Shown here piece by piece: positions 31,358-42,257 of a DNA stretch of 64,000 nt. This DNA comes from Balamuthia mandrillaris (lineage: Eukaryota; Discosea; Longamoebia; Balamuthiidae). Within the stretch, counting starts at the first letter, position 1. Each line of letters begins with the position of its first letter. The notes beneath the pieces were generated by a model. The model did no database searches. It saw only the letters and a list, made by a program, of their open reading frames with translations, and had not been told where the DNA came from. Both the position numbers and the translations under genes were made by a program. The DNA lies in assembly GCA_031835245.1 (NCBI GenBank), contig JAVKOQ010000083.1, forward strand, positions 10,001-74,000, written 5' to 3'.

Positions 31358-34300
31358 ATGGGACGCAAGACCCAAAGGCGAGGTCGTCACAGAAGCGCGG
31401 GAGCGGCTCCTGGCGGTGGACGTAAACCTTTTGTTGTGGGCAAGCATTCCTCGGCATCTCTCGCGGCCTCTGCCTCCTCCACCTCCACCTCCACCGCCAC
31501 GGCTTCTCCTTCCTCCTCTCTTACGGTCGCTTGGGGTTGGATCGCAGCAGCGTCTAAGCGTGGCTTCCTAGCCCTACGTCATTTCCTCGCCCAAAGCAGG
31601 GACGGCATCCTTCAACGGCCGCTTCTCTTCTCCTCCGCCGTTCTCTCCCTCCTTCTCATCCTCCTTGCCTACCTCTTCCTCGACCCGCCTCCTCACCGCC
31701 AACTGGCATTGCTTTGGCAGCTCCTCCAACCCTCGCTTGAAAGCTTCCTCCTCCTCTTCGGTTGGACGTGCCTGCAAAACGGGTTCTCGCTCCTCACGGA
31801 GGCCCTCTGCTGGACAAGAGGGACTTTGCTGGCCGGTTGGGTGGTCCCTCTGCTCGGTTGCTCTGTTGGGTCGTTGGCCTTTTTGGTAGCTTGGGGCCCT
31901 TCCCTGCAGGCCAACCTCAAAGCAAGCGGCCTCTTTCGTTGCTTCCCTTTGCCGGCGGTGTTGCAACGGGGGGGAGGCTCAGCGCTCTCGCAGGCGGAAG
32001 TGACGGCACGGTACGGGAGGCTGTTGGAGGCGCAGTGGGTCTCCGATGCGGCCCTGTTGGAGTGGTGTGAGCGACACAGAAAAGTCTTTGCGACTTTGCC
32101 CAAATGCAGTTATACTCTTGTGCAAAAAGGTTGGCTGGCTTCCTCTCTCTCCCTGTTCTTCTCTCTGTTGGGTTTGAGCTCTTACATCCCTTTTTTTTTT
32201 AAAAAAAAAAAGCCCTGGAAAAAGAGAGAGGAGTTAAGGTTATGGAACAGCTGCTGGGATGGAGCAACCTTCGCGAGTTAGGAACACACTTTTACTACCC
32301 TTCTTATCTCACTCTGGCTCCTCCTATACATCAAGCCGCTCAACTCTGTCCCCCACATTCTTCTTCTTCTTCTTCTTCTTCTTCTTCTTCTTCTTCTTCT
32401 TCTTCTTCTTCTTCTACATCGACGGTATCTGCTGGAAGACGGGAGGGGCTCGAGATCCTTCGGCTGCTCATCGCCAAAGTGGAAGGCGCCACCAGAGTGG
32501 TTCATCGCAATGAGCTGCCCTTGCACCGCGCCATTCGATGCGGGTGGTGGGAGGCCGTCGAGTTGCTTCTCGACGCTGATGTTCAAACTTTAGTTTATCC
32601 CTACATCAACGAGTTGCAAAGAGGTGATGACGGGTATGCAGGAGCAGAGCAGCAGAAGAGCGAAGTATCGCCGATGCAGTTGGCTTTAATGAAAGATAGC
32701 GAGATGGATAGACTGTCTCAAGATGTAAGAAGAAAGGTGGCGCTCTTACTGTTGGAGAGAATCACAGGAGGAGAGCTGGGGAAGCACGCCTCCTCGTTCC
32801 TGCTTCGTCGTCAACTGTTGATTCGTCTTCCCGCTGAAAACGCGCTGAGCGAGAAGCAGTTGGTGGCAGCGAGAGATAAAGCTCCTCAGCTTTGCACTCA
32901 TCTGTCCTCCGCCATTCCTTTGCGTTGGCTGAAGGACTATCGCCGACCTGTGAAGGAGAACACGAAAAAGAATGGTGAGGAACAGCAGCAAAACAACAAT
33001 GAAAACAACAAGAAGAAGCCGGCAGGAAGGTTACGTTACTCAAACTCTGCGTTGAACAACCCAATCAGTGAGGAATATTCGTTGGCCAAGTTCGCGTGCC
33101 TGCTGCCTGGTGGCACTGGTGGTGTGCCAGACGCCAAAAACATACTTGCCGCTTTGTTTGATAGTGGCTGCTTCACAGGTAACTTTCTTCCTCCGCTTTT
33201 CTCATATCTGTCGTTCTCCCACTCTCTCCACGTTTTAGCTCTCCTCAAGCCTTGCCTCTCTCGAAGTTCTCACTCTTTTCTCACAAAGACTTTGAGTTCG
33301 TGGTTGGAAAGGAGAGATTACCTGTTCACAAAGCCATTATCCATTCGCGCGGCGGCAAAGCTATGCAGCAAATGATCGAGCGTTCTTCTTCTTCTTCCCC
33401 TTCCAACCATGTGGTTGCAGATGATGGTGAAGACGAAGCTGACGAGCTTCAACTCTGCAAAAAAGTTCAGGAGGAGGAAGAAGTAGAGAAAAACGAGACC
33501 TACGTGGTGCCAAGGGAAGATACACGGGACTCACAAGCCTTTCGTGCGTTGATTCGAGAGCTCTATTGCGGCAGTAACGTTCGGTCCTTGCGCCGTTCAC
33601 AAGAACGAGACTTATCGAAGAAGGTGCGACAGCTCGCAAACCTCTATCAGATACACTTGCCCGAAACATCATCTTCGACTTCAGAGCCCACGAAACAAAT
33701 CGTCTTTCCAGAGTTTGCATGGTTGGTTGACAACCAGCGTTATAGTGATATCTGTATCGTACTCGATCCCCCTTCTGCAGAAGAGCGAGCGAAAGAGGAG
33801 GAGCGAAAGAGGAGGAAGCAGGAGAAAATTAGCAGGTACGGCAACACCAAGAGAAAGTTAAAAGAATTGAAAGAGGAGGTGGTGGGGGCAGAAAAGAAGA
33901 ACATGGTGTACGCGCATAAGATCCTTCTCTCCATGTTCAGCGATTACTTCAAAGCCATGTTCCAACAGAACAACAAACATAATAACGACTCGGTCCTTCA
34001 CTTTCAAGAAAGCACAGCAACAGAGATTCACATACCTCATGTACGACGCAACACGTTGCTTCATCTCATCCGCTTCCTCTACACCCGGCAAGTCACATTC
34101 AAACCATCTAAGGCTCTGGAAATGTTGTCTTATGCCAATCAGTTCCTCGTCCCTGCTCTCATCGCGGAATGCGAGTCTATGCTCATCTCATTGTTGAGCA
34201 GGGAGACAGTGCTGTTCCTTTTGGAGACTGCTCAGACGTATTCTCTCTTTGAGTTGCGATTCCGCTGTGCTCTCTTCCTACTTTGTTTTGGGCAACAACG

Positions 34301-34508
34301 ACAAGTAAAGCAACAACAGCAACAACAGCAACGCAAAAAAGAGAGAAGAACAACAGAGAAAGAGAAAGAGAAAGAGAAAGAGAAATACCTGTTTTGTGAA
34401 GAACATGAAGAAGAGGATGCTGAAGACGAGGAACCATTGCAAGAACGGCTAAATACGGCTTGTTGTAAAGAACTTGCAAAGATGATTAGAAATCCAAGGC
34501 GCATATAA
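31358..34508 (+). CDS. Ankyrin-double BTB protein (ABTB1-like) with N-terminal membrane segments
   Basis: The ATG at 31358 (ACCATGG context) was chosen; an in-frame ATG at 31271 is possible. A basic start is followed by at least three hydrophobic stretches (about residues 90-190; [42 protein letters not shown]), so it is probably a membrane protein. After an intron (about 32132-32211) comes a poly-Ser run from TTC repeats, then ankyrin-like helices (LPLHRAIRCGWWEAVELLLDA). BTB 1 follows (FEFVVGKERLPVHKAIIHSR, split by the intron near 33180-33290). BTB 2 is YSDICIVLDPP, AHKILLSMFSDYFKAMF, HLIRFLYTR. Ankyrin plus two BTB domains is the ABTB1 plan; BTB domains recruit CUL3 ligases. The C-terminus has poly-Gln and Glu/Lys tracts. 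The stop overlaps a TAAATAAA signal. Confidence 0.82.
32358..32415 (+). repeat. TTC trinucleotide run (coding poly-Ser)
   Basis: About 19 TTC units are read in the TCT frame as poly-Ser inside the ankyrin-BTB protein. Length variation would keep the frame. Confidence 0.85.
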
Positions 34509-34651
34509 ATAAACTGTGGAAAATACTTTTTGGTCCTTCGTTGGGGTGACTAAAGAAGAAACGACAATAAAGGAACAAAGAAAGAAACGAGTGAAGAACA
34601 GATCCGGGAAAAAAAAGAGAGTTCATTTGAATAAGAAAGAAAAAAGTGGTG

Positions 34652-34889
34652 TTACTCTACATCAGCAGCGGAGGAAGACAGAGGTTTTACTCCTTCCTCA
34701 ATTGTAAAGTAACCGGGCAATGGTCCTCCATAAATGTACTCTTTTGAGAGGCTGGTATCATGGGGATCATTATCCTTCAACGCTTTCTGTAAACATGAAA
34801 TAACAGGTGTTACGTTAGTTAGCTCAGGTATTAATGAGAGAGACAACGAGTGAGCACAACATCACAGAGAAAGAGAGAAAGTGTGAGAG

Positions 34890-34930
<41 letters not shown>

Positions 34931-35606
34931 AGAGCGGAGAAACTGAGAGAAGCAGAGAAGAGAGGAGTGAACAGAGTGAAGGACAAGAGGTGAAAGGAGT
35001 TAACGGTAGAGCTTACAAAGTCAACGACGGGCTCCTGTGGGTCCTCACGGATCAACTCGGCATACCTGTCCAATAAATAACAAGCGCCAAGGACCAGCCC
35101 AATCTTGCCCACGAACGCCAGGTTGCTCTTCACGCTCTCCAGCCAAGGACCAAAGCCAGCCCACGTCGGATGCAAGAAGAAGGGCTTGGCGTCCAGTCCT
35201 GGAAAGCTCGGAGACATGGCCTGGCTCTCTGGACTTGGATCAATATCAAAATCTTCTGGCAACTAATTTTCATATATTTTTTTTTCATCAGAAAAAAACA
35301 ATTAATGGAAACTTAAAATCAAAAAAACGAAACACAACAACGAACCGCCCCTTTCCAGTTGTCGTAGAGTTTAGGGTCCCCAAACTCGTACTGGTAGCTC
35401 TCAGGCATGACGGCCCAGGGGTTCTCGTTGCTGCCGCCGCGCAAGGGCAGCAAGGAGGCGGTGCCGCGCCTCAAGCCGCCGGCGGAGCGGCCGTGAGCGG
35501 TGAGGCCCGCGGCAGCGCCCCAGCCGGAGCTGCGGGAGAGCGCCGTGGGGGCGCCGCCGCAGCGGAGGGAGCAGATGCTGGTGGTACCACTGCCAAGCCT
35601 TCTCAT
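34652..35606 (-). CDS. Small mitochondrial single-span membrane protein (complex I accessory subunit candidate)
   Basis: Three exons, 35606-35346, 35262-35017 and 34786-34652, give 213 residues with both joints in phase 0. The first ~60 residues are Arg/Ser/Ala/Gly-rich without acids (RRLGSGTTSICSLRCGG), a presequence. The mature part has PWAVMPESYQYEFGDPKLYDNW, one hydrophobic helix (FVGKIGLVLGACYLL) and a tail with KEYIYGGPLPGYF. The size, one helix and Tyr/Pro/Gly-rich tail resemble respiratory complex I accessory subunits such as NDUFB8, but I see no decisive motif. The middle intron (34787-35016) carries a long GA tract on the plus strand, CT on the sense strand. Confidence 0.65.
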
Positions 35607-36010
35607 TCTGTCTACCGTCTTCCTTCCTTCCTTTCTTTTTTTTGTTTTTGTTATTTTTTTTTTTGATTGGGAAAAAATAACACCTTAGGTTAGGGTTTGG
35701 GTTGCAATGAGATCACCTAGCCCTAACAGTTCACAGGGAAATGCCTAGGTTGATTGGGTTCCTAATATCTTGGAGTTGAAAGAGATGGCAAGGGAAAAAA
35801 GGGCAACAAAAAAGTCCCGCTGACTTACAGCGGGAAAAATCAGTGTCGACAAGGACCACTGCCACACCAAACCATTGCGCGTTAGTCATATAACGAAAAA
35901 AAAAATCAACAAATATCCAAATTCTTGAATTGTTTAAATATATTGGAGGAAATGGCGAAAGTTAACGATAAAAGTCCGCAAAAATAAAACTGAAAGAAAC
36001 AGAAGGAAGG
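35607..36010. other. Intergenic region
   Basis: No gene is supported. It has T-rich tracts at 35630-35675, GTCGAC at 35845-35850 and A-rich DNA before the small gene at 36011. It probably serves as a promoter for both divergent neighbours. Confidence 0.5.
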
Positions 36011-36582
36011 ATGCCAAAAGCAACAACATCGCGGGAGAGACCACCAGGTGCGAAGGGTGGTGGTGGATACTCTGTGGAAAGAGGTTGGACAAAGGGCAGT
36101 AGCCATGCCTCCTCACAAACAATGGACTGTTCACGTTTTCTAAAACGGCTACTGCGGCACTATGAACCTGAAATGCGGCTTGCCCCAGAAATATCCCTTT
36201 GGGTTCGTGTCAGAGCGTTCACTTCCGTTGAAAGGGGATGTTTCTCACCGGAAAAAGTTTGTTTTTTGTTAAACTTACCAGCTGCAGGCTCAACATGCCA
36301 TGTACATGAAACGCCTGGCTCAGAAGCTAAGCCAGGCAGCCATGCAGACAAACAACCATTCACCCACTGCGGATGAAGTGAGAGCCATCGCATTGGTTGG
36401 TATCAAGTGTCACAAACACCAACAACGAAACCCCCTTCCACCTGTTCTTCTTTATCTTCTTCTTCATTCTTTTGTTTTTCTTCCTTCCTTTGCCATTCCA
36501 ATGGAACTCAATGTCCTCTTTTTCTCTCCTTCTCCACATGGGGACATCACCGCAGGAAACGCAGCAAGAGCTAAAAGGGTGA
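36011..36582 (+). CDS. Small basic protein with a possible histone fold (CENP-W-like candidate)
   Basis: Three exons (36011 to about 36202, about 36289-36398, 36556-36582) join in phase to about 110 residues. A Gly/Arg-rich basic start is followed by three predicted helices: CSRFLKRLLRHYEPEM, then a long one reading SLWLQAQHAMYMKRLAQKLS, then SPTADEVRAIALETQQEL. Short-long-short helices with MRLAPE before the long helix and a TADEV turn fit a minimal histone fold, and the length and basic start suit CENP-W or a similar kinetochore/TAF subunit. This is inference from pattern only. The third intron is CTT-rich. The stop is TGA at 36580-36582. Confidence 0.45.
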
Positions 36583-36693
36583 AGCCTAAATATTGTCGAC
36601 ATGAGGGGTACACAGTTGCTAGTACTGAAAACTTGTTGAATTTTCGCCATAAATTTCGTGTAGAGTAGCTATGAAATTCGCAGCAATCTCAAA

Positions 36694-36699
36694 GTCGAC
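36694..36699. promoter_or_regulatory. GTCGAC motif upstream of FBXO21
   Basis: It lies 78 bases before the start codon at 36777. A second copy lies at 36595-36600, and GCGTAGCG lies at 36762-36769, eight bases before the ATG. Confidence 0.3.
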
Positions 36700-36776
36700 A
36701 AATATATCCACAAAAGATAATAAAAAAAAGAAAAGAAAAGAAAAATTTTGGTATACAGTACGCGTAGCGAGGGAGG

Positions 36777-38368
36777 ATGGCCGCCAAGGTTCAACCGAAT
36801 GACGATGTTGTGGAGGGAGGGAGCGAGGACCACCACGAGCCGCGAGGAGGAGCGATCTTGCTCAGCGCGGAGTGCCTTCCGCCCGAAGTGCTGCTGTTGG
36901 CGATGAGCTTTTTGGACTTGGGCGGGTTGCTGAGCGCCTCCGCCGCTTGCCGCCGTTGGCGAGAAGTCTCTTTCACCAACTCTCTTTGGTTCGTTTAAGG
37001 CCTTGTTTTTTTTTCACACACACACACAAAAAACTTCCCCCTTTGTTGTTCTTCTTAACAATATTTTCCACCTCTCCTACCATACACATCCTCCACCTCC
37101 AAGGCGAAAGGTTTGATTGTCGTTGCTTTCTGCTTTCTTCTTCATTCTTTTGTTTTTCTTCCTTCTTGCTTCAATTCATCCTTATGCCAACCCCGACACA
37201 ACAGCATTGCTTGGAACGTTGGCAATGGTGGCCCTCTTCCGCTCCTGCTTCATTTCGACCCACTTCTTCTGCTTCTTCATCACCACCTGAGTCCTCTCCT
37301 TCTCTACGCTCGTCGTCTTCTTCCTCCGCCAACTGGCGTTCTCTCTTCTTCGAGCGAGTACACAAAGACAAGAGCGCTGAACCGTTGCTCCATCAAATGT
37401 GCAACCTAGTGACGCGCGACACTGCTCTAAAGAAGCTCAAACAAAGCGACTTGGGCATGTACGTCTTTGAGAGCGTCCAAAGACGGCTGGAGCGCTGGCA
37501 GAAGGAGAGGGATGATCACCTGACCCACATTTATTATGGGCGAGTGGCGTTGAAAGAGATCAGCGAGGAAAACGTCGAACAGGATTGGAGGTTGTTGCTC
37601 GCTTCGCACAAACCTTCAAACAGGTCGCAACAGCAAGCAGATGGTGAAGAAGAGGACGAAGAAGCTGAAGAGGCCGAACAAGAGAGAAATGCACAAAGGC
37701 AAGGAGAGGAAGAAGTGGAAGGAGAGATAAAGGACGAAGCGGAGGAAAGACGGAAGAGGCATACAGAATGGTATGTGGATGGAAAGGAGCCAGAAGTGGA
37801 GCGAGGAGCTGCCTTGTTAGCTGCCCTCAAGTACAGTCTTCAAATGGGTATCACCCAACAAATTTACAGCAAGTTGGCAGATTATGCTCTCGCTGTGAAG
37901 AAACGACTGATGGCACGAGCAAGAAACGCAGAAGATGATTCAGGAGCGAATAAGAAGCAACGAAAAGATAGCGATACAACGACGACGACGAAACGAAAGA
38001 AAGGAGAAGAAGAAAGTGAAGATGAAGATTTTATTGAAAGATTGTGGCATTGGAAGAACCCGTACAAGGAAGGATGGAGTGAAGGTGAGATTTTAGAAGA
38101 GCTGAATGCTTACCTTTTTGATGAGCAGAAGTTCAAAGGAGAGGTGGAGCATTACTACGATCCTAAGAACAGTTTTCTGAATGATGTGCTGGAACGGCAC
38201 ACTGGCATTCCTATCAGTAAGTTTTCCCTGTTGCTGGTCTTGAAACAATATCAATAAGGAGATCGTCTTTGCTGATTCTTCTCCAAATGCAGCTCTTAGT
38301 GTTATATATAGTGCTGTTGCACGGAGACTGGGTATTGTTCTGGATCTCATATCAATGCCATGTACTTC

Positions 38369-38408
<40 letters not shown>

Positions 38409-39406
38409 TACTGGTTTTTGCTGCTATCTTTCTTTCGTTAATGTGTTGCAATAGGCCACTTCCTATTACGATGGTATGACAGTGAGAATCAAAGGGAGGT
38501 ATTTGTGGATGCTTACAATCGAGGCAGACAACTCACTCGTCAAGAATGCATAGAAATGCTTCGTGGCTTTGGTGTGATGCAAATTCTACCGACCTACTTT
38601 CGTCCGGTCTCCATATTTGTCCTCTACGAACGAATGCTTTCCAATTTGAATGTTATCTACCAAAGCTCTCGTCAGATGAGTACGTTTTACCAAACTTTTG
38701 TTAGCAAGAGTTCTTCGTAACGGAGACTTTACAGGAGAACGAGTGATGGTGGTTCGATTGTTGTCCTGCTTTCCTGGACAAAGCGAAGATGAATTGCTCC
38801 TCCTTGCGAAGATGTATGTTCTCATCGAGGAATTCACCAAAGCAGAAGACCTCTTGATCAAGGTTACGTTTTCTTTCTTCGCTTTTATGTTCTCTGCTTT
38901 TTTCCATGTTTCAAATGTGCTTACCAAGTTTGGCAAGCAGATACTGGAAGAGAAAGAGGGTGACGCTAGGTTAGAGTTAGAGCTGCTGCTGGCACGATTG
39001 CGAGAAGCCAAGAAAATCAAACCCAAGCAACACAACGAAATGATTCGCTTCCATGTTGGCTCCATCATCTCTCACAAGCTCTACGGTGCCTTTCCCTTTC
39101 TCCTCTCAACTTCTTCTCTCCTCTGCTCAAGAGCGTAAACTGATGCCAAGAGGGTTGCCATACGTGCAGGTTATAGAGGCGTTATTTTTGGATGGGATGA
39201 GAGCTGCCAAGCATCCGACATGTACTCCTCCCCTTTCCCTGTTCTCCTTATTTTTTTTTAAATCGATGTTTTAACCCGGAAGCGCATCAACGACAAAAGG
39301 TGGATGCTACAAATGGGAGTGCATGGATTGCCGCACGGGAAGGACCAACCTTTCTACCAAGTGCTCGTCGAAGAAAGCGACCGACCCAATCAAACCACTT
39401 ATGGTG

Positions 39407-39477
<71 letters not shown>

Positions 39478-39646
39478 TCTCACCACATAAACAAAAAAAG
39501 TGGCACAAGAAAATATCGTGTTGGTGGAGGAGCCAAACGTAAGGGTCCAACAAGAAGAATTAGGAGCATACTTTAGCCGCTATGAAGCCTCCGTGCCCCG
39601 TTATGTCCCTAACGAAGATCTTCTTCTTCACTATCCTTCTAATTAA
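36777..39646 (+). CDS. FBXO21: FBXO21-like F-box protein (F-box, SirB1-like, YccV-like)
   Basis: Exon 1 encodes an F-box (LPPEVLLLAMSFLDLGGLLS, CRRWREVSF), the SKP1-binding part of an SCF ubiquitin ligase. After introns comes a SirB1/transglutaminase-like core: WHWKNPYKEGWS, a Glu-rich linker, SFLNDVLERHTGIPI spliced to a segment reading TLSVIYSAVARRLGI, then GHFLLRWYDSE and VFVDAYNRGRQLT. The C-terminal exons form a YccV/HspQ-like domain: FHVGSIISHKLYG, YRGVIFGWDESC, WMLQMGVHGLPHGKDQPFYQ, VPNEDLLLHYPSN. This three-domain order is specific to FBXO21, which builds SCF ligases and in mammals ubiquitinates ASK1. Here the substrates are unknown. An acidic/basic insert (about 37640-38020) is lineage-specific. 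Introns near 38371-38406 and 39411-39476 are CT repeats. The stop is TAA at 39644-39646, 15 bases from the end of the next, convergent gene. Confidence 0.92.
39411..39476 (+). repeat. CT microsatellite in the last FBXO21 intron
   Basis: About 65 bases of CT broken by one G lie between the exons encoding SDRPNQTTY and VAQENIVLVEEP. Confidence 0.9.
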
Positions 39647-39660
39647 GTATGTTCTTTCTT

Positions 39661-41550
39661 TCAGCGAGTGCTCCGTTTATACTTCTTCTTCTTCTCATCG
39701 ACAACTTCCGCCTCGATGACTTGTGCTTCTTCTTCATCATTACTCTTTCCTTTCTTCTTCTTTTGCTGTTCCTCTTCCATCATTGCATCTTCATCTTCTT
39801 CATTGGTGCAAAGGTCTATGCCCATTACATTATCAAACTCGCCATGATGGTTGCGATCGTTGTAAATAATCATTTCTTCTCCATCCTCAAAGTAAACCAC
39901 CAATTGTGTGAGCCCCCAGTTCCATTTTTGGGTCATCTTTTTTTTTTGTGGTTAGCAAAAGGCAAACGAAAAGAATAAAAGGTTGATAGACAAAGAAAAA
40001 AAAAAGACAGCAAACCTGTTTAATGGCGTTGCTAAACTTGACCAAGTCTTCAGGAGTCTTTATCTCGGAGGGAGTATCATAGAGGCCCTCCTCCAATTCT
40101 TTGGTTACCTCAGCGACAGTTACTTTGTTGCCAATGCCACACGCCAGGACCTTAATTTTCTTGCCGGTCTCTTCGCTGACCGCGTCATACATCATCTTCA
40201 CTTTAATCTTTGCCTCTCCTGTTTCTGGATCGGTGTAGTCTTGCACTTCGTTCTTTCCCATTTTCTAATAGTACAAAAAATTATGTCAAAGAGAAAGAAA
40301 AAGGAGATAAGAGAGAGCAGAGAGCAGAGAGCAGAGAGGGGAATGAAAATGGGAGGATAAGGTACTGTATAGTGATCAATGCCATCCATTTCAAGCGGGC
40401 TGATACCAGCCCCAACCTTTTCAATGAGAGCTGGGCTGGTATTCAGAATGATAGAGCTCATCGCCTTGAAAGTCAATTCACGTTGTAACTTCAACATGAA
40501 CCGGTCGGTAATGAAGCTGGTAAGGCGCCCCAACAAAGTCTTCCGGAATCGCTTTTCCTCCTCCTTCTCCTTCCTCATTATTTCCTCTCTGGCCTTCTTC
40601 TGCTCCTCATAGCTCCACTCCTTCAAGCCCTGTCGCTGTCGCTCCTCCAGCACTTCCTCGAACGAAGCATGAGAAGTCCCTCCGAGGCGGGAGGGCCAAA
40701 TGAGACGCGCTCCTCTGTACAACAGGTAAACCACAAGAGCCACGCTGCCTGCCACCACGCCAAATGAGACCACAGCGCCGATAACCACCACGAAGCCCCC
40801 CAACTTCAACAACCCTATGCCCACTTCTTTCGGTGATAAATTCGCTGGCTGCGATAAGTTGAGAGCTTCACGACGACGTCCTATTTCTTCTTCTGTTTCT
40901 TCTTGTTGATCAGACGAGAAAGAAGTTGTGCGACGGGAGTGGTAGTCTTCGTTGTCGCTGTCAGTTCTTTTGTTGGTCTTGCTGTGTTTTTGTTGTCCGC
41001 CAGGAAGGATCACTTCAGCTTCAATCGGTTCAGCATCGAGCAGCTCTTCTCCTTTTTGTTGTTGGCGTGACCGCTGAGCCTCTAGGGTAGCATGGTACAG
41101 ACGTGAAGCAGAAGAGCACGAGTGAGAAGAGACCGCTGCAGCAGCGATGTTTCGTCTGTTGGCAGAAGAAAAAGGAGTGGCAGACGAGAGCAAGAACGAA
41201 CGCGAGGAAGCGAAAAAACGGGTAGTAGGAAAAGAGTGGCGCGCTGAGGCTACAGAGTGCAGCGTTGGGCCTCGTAACAAGGAGGAAGAAGAATAACGAG
41301 AAAAGACAGAGGAACCAACAGAGGGAGCAGCAAGCGGGAATGGAGCGCAGTTGACGATTGCGCGAGAAGGTGGGGAGAGAAGCGGCAGACAGACACGTGA
41401 GGACATATCTCGTTTTGGGGTGGCGGGGAAGTAGAAGGTGTTCAGCTGTCTGGCACGTGCTGCCCGTTGTTGGAACGGGTGGAAAGCCTCCGAAAAGGGC
41501 GTGCGGGAGACGCCTCCTCGACAGCGCCACAGCAGCTTGTTCGGCTCCAT
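39661..41550 (-). CDS. Mitochondrial membrane protein of unknown function
   Basis: Exons 41550-40366, 40264-40016 and 39936-39661 join in phase 0 to 569 residues. The first ~150 residues are Arg/Ser/Ala-rich with almost no acids (SSRVCLPLLSPPSRAIVNC), a long mitochondrial presequence. One extended hydrophobic stretch follows (about residues 240-275; VVVIGAVVSFGVVAGSVALVVYL would be one long or two short spans). Next are a coiled, charged segment (EEQKKAREEIMRKEKEEEKR) and a soluble second half with NEVQDYTDPETGEAKIKVKM and WNWGLTQLVVYFEDGEEMI. The end is Lys/Glu-rich. No known domain is recognised. The exon starting at 40264 carries its own ATG, so two adjacent genes are an alternative, but the in-phase GT-AG intron favours one. 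An ATG at 41550 was used because the open frame upstream has none. Confidence 0.6.
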
Positions 41551-41626
41551 GGCGCTCTGCTTCTTCTCTTCTCTTTTTCTTCTACGAAAATTAAAGCATT
41601 GCCCCCTCAAGCAGATAATAAATCAT

Positions 41627-41632
41627 GTCGAC
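41627..41632. promoter_or_regulatory. GTCGAC motif upstream of the mitochondrial membrane protein gene
   Basis: It lies 77 bases upstream of the minus-strand start codon at 41550. Confidence 0.3.
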
Positions 41633-41783
41633 TTGAAGAAAGTTTAATGGGCGTTTTCTCTGTCTTCTCTCTCTCTCAGGCCGTACCACTTTTTTTTTGA
41701 TGAGAGAGAGAGAGAGAGAGAGAGAGAAAAGAAAAGGCAAGAAAAAGAGGATATGGGTTGTGAAACAAAAAAGAAAAGTTGTT

Positions 41784-41855
41784 TAGCAGAGAGAGGTTTC
41801 GATCCTCCGACCTGTGGGTTATGGGCCCACCACGCTTCCACTGCGCCACTCTGCT
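41784..41855 (-). tRNA. tRNA-iMet: Initiator tRNA-Met (CAT)
   Basis: Read on the minus strand, the 5' end is AGCAGAGTGGCGCAGTGG and the 3' end is CTCTGCTA. All four stems form: acceptor AGCAGAG/CTCTGCT with the A1:T72 pair typical of eukaryotic initiators; D arm GCGC/GCGT; anticodon stem GTGGG/CCCAC with three consecutive G:C pairs next to loop CCCATAA; T stem GGAGG/CCTCT (one G:T). The T loop is ATCGAAA, with A54 and A60 instead of the elongator TTC start. There is no intron. The A box and B box are internal. A T-rich pol III terminator follows (minus strand, about 41773-41768). CCA is not encoded. Confidence 0.96.
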
Positions 41856-42257
41856 ATGTTCCAAAGTAAAGCTTAAAACAACGACAAGGACCCAACCACA
41901 AACGAAAACGAAAAGGGAACCGAGCGAGAATCCACATAGCTTGCATTCTTTGGCTAGCACCCGTTGTGCAGCTGCCGTGCTCGACGGGGAGCTAATTTTT
42001 CCGATTTTCTCGAAATTATCGTTCATAATGGAGGAAACTTTCCGATCTGTTTAATTCTTTCATAATTATTTATCCAAAGAGTTTGTTTTTTTTTTTTCTC
42101 CTCTCGCTTGCTTGGCGAGTTTCTTCTTCCTGTTGTTTGTTTGCGCGAACCACTACCGTTCGGCTCGCACCCAACACACACACACCCACCCAAAACTTGC
42201 TGCTGCAAGGACCCTTCTCTCTCTCTTTCCCCAACAACAACAAAAAAAAAAAAAGAA

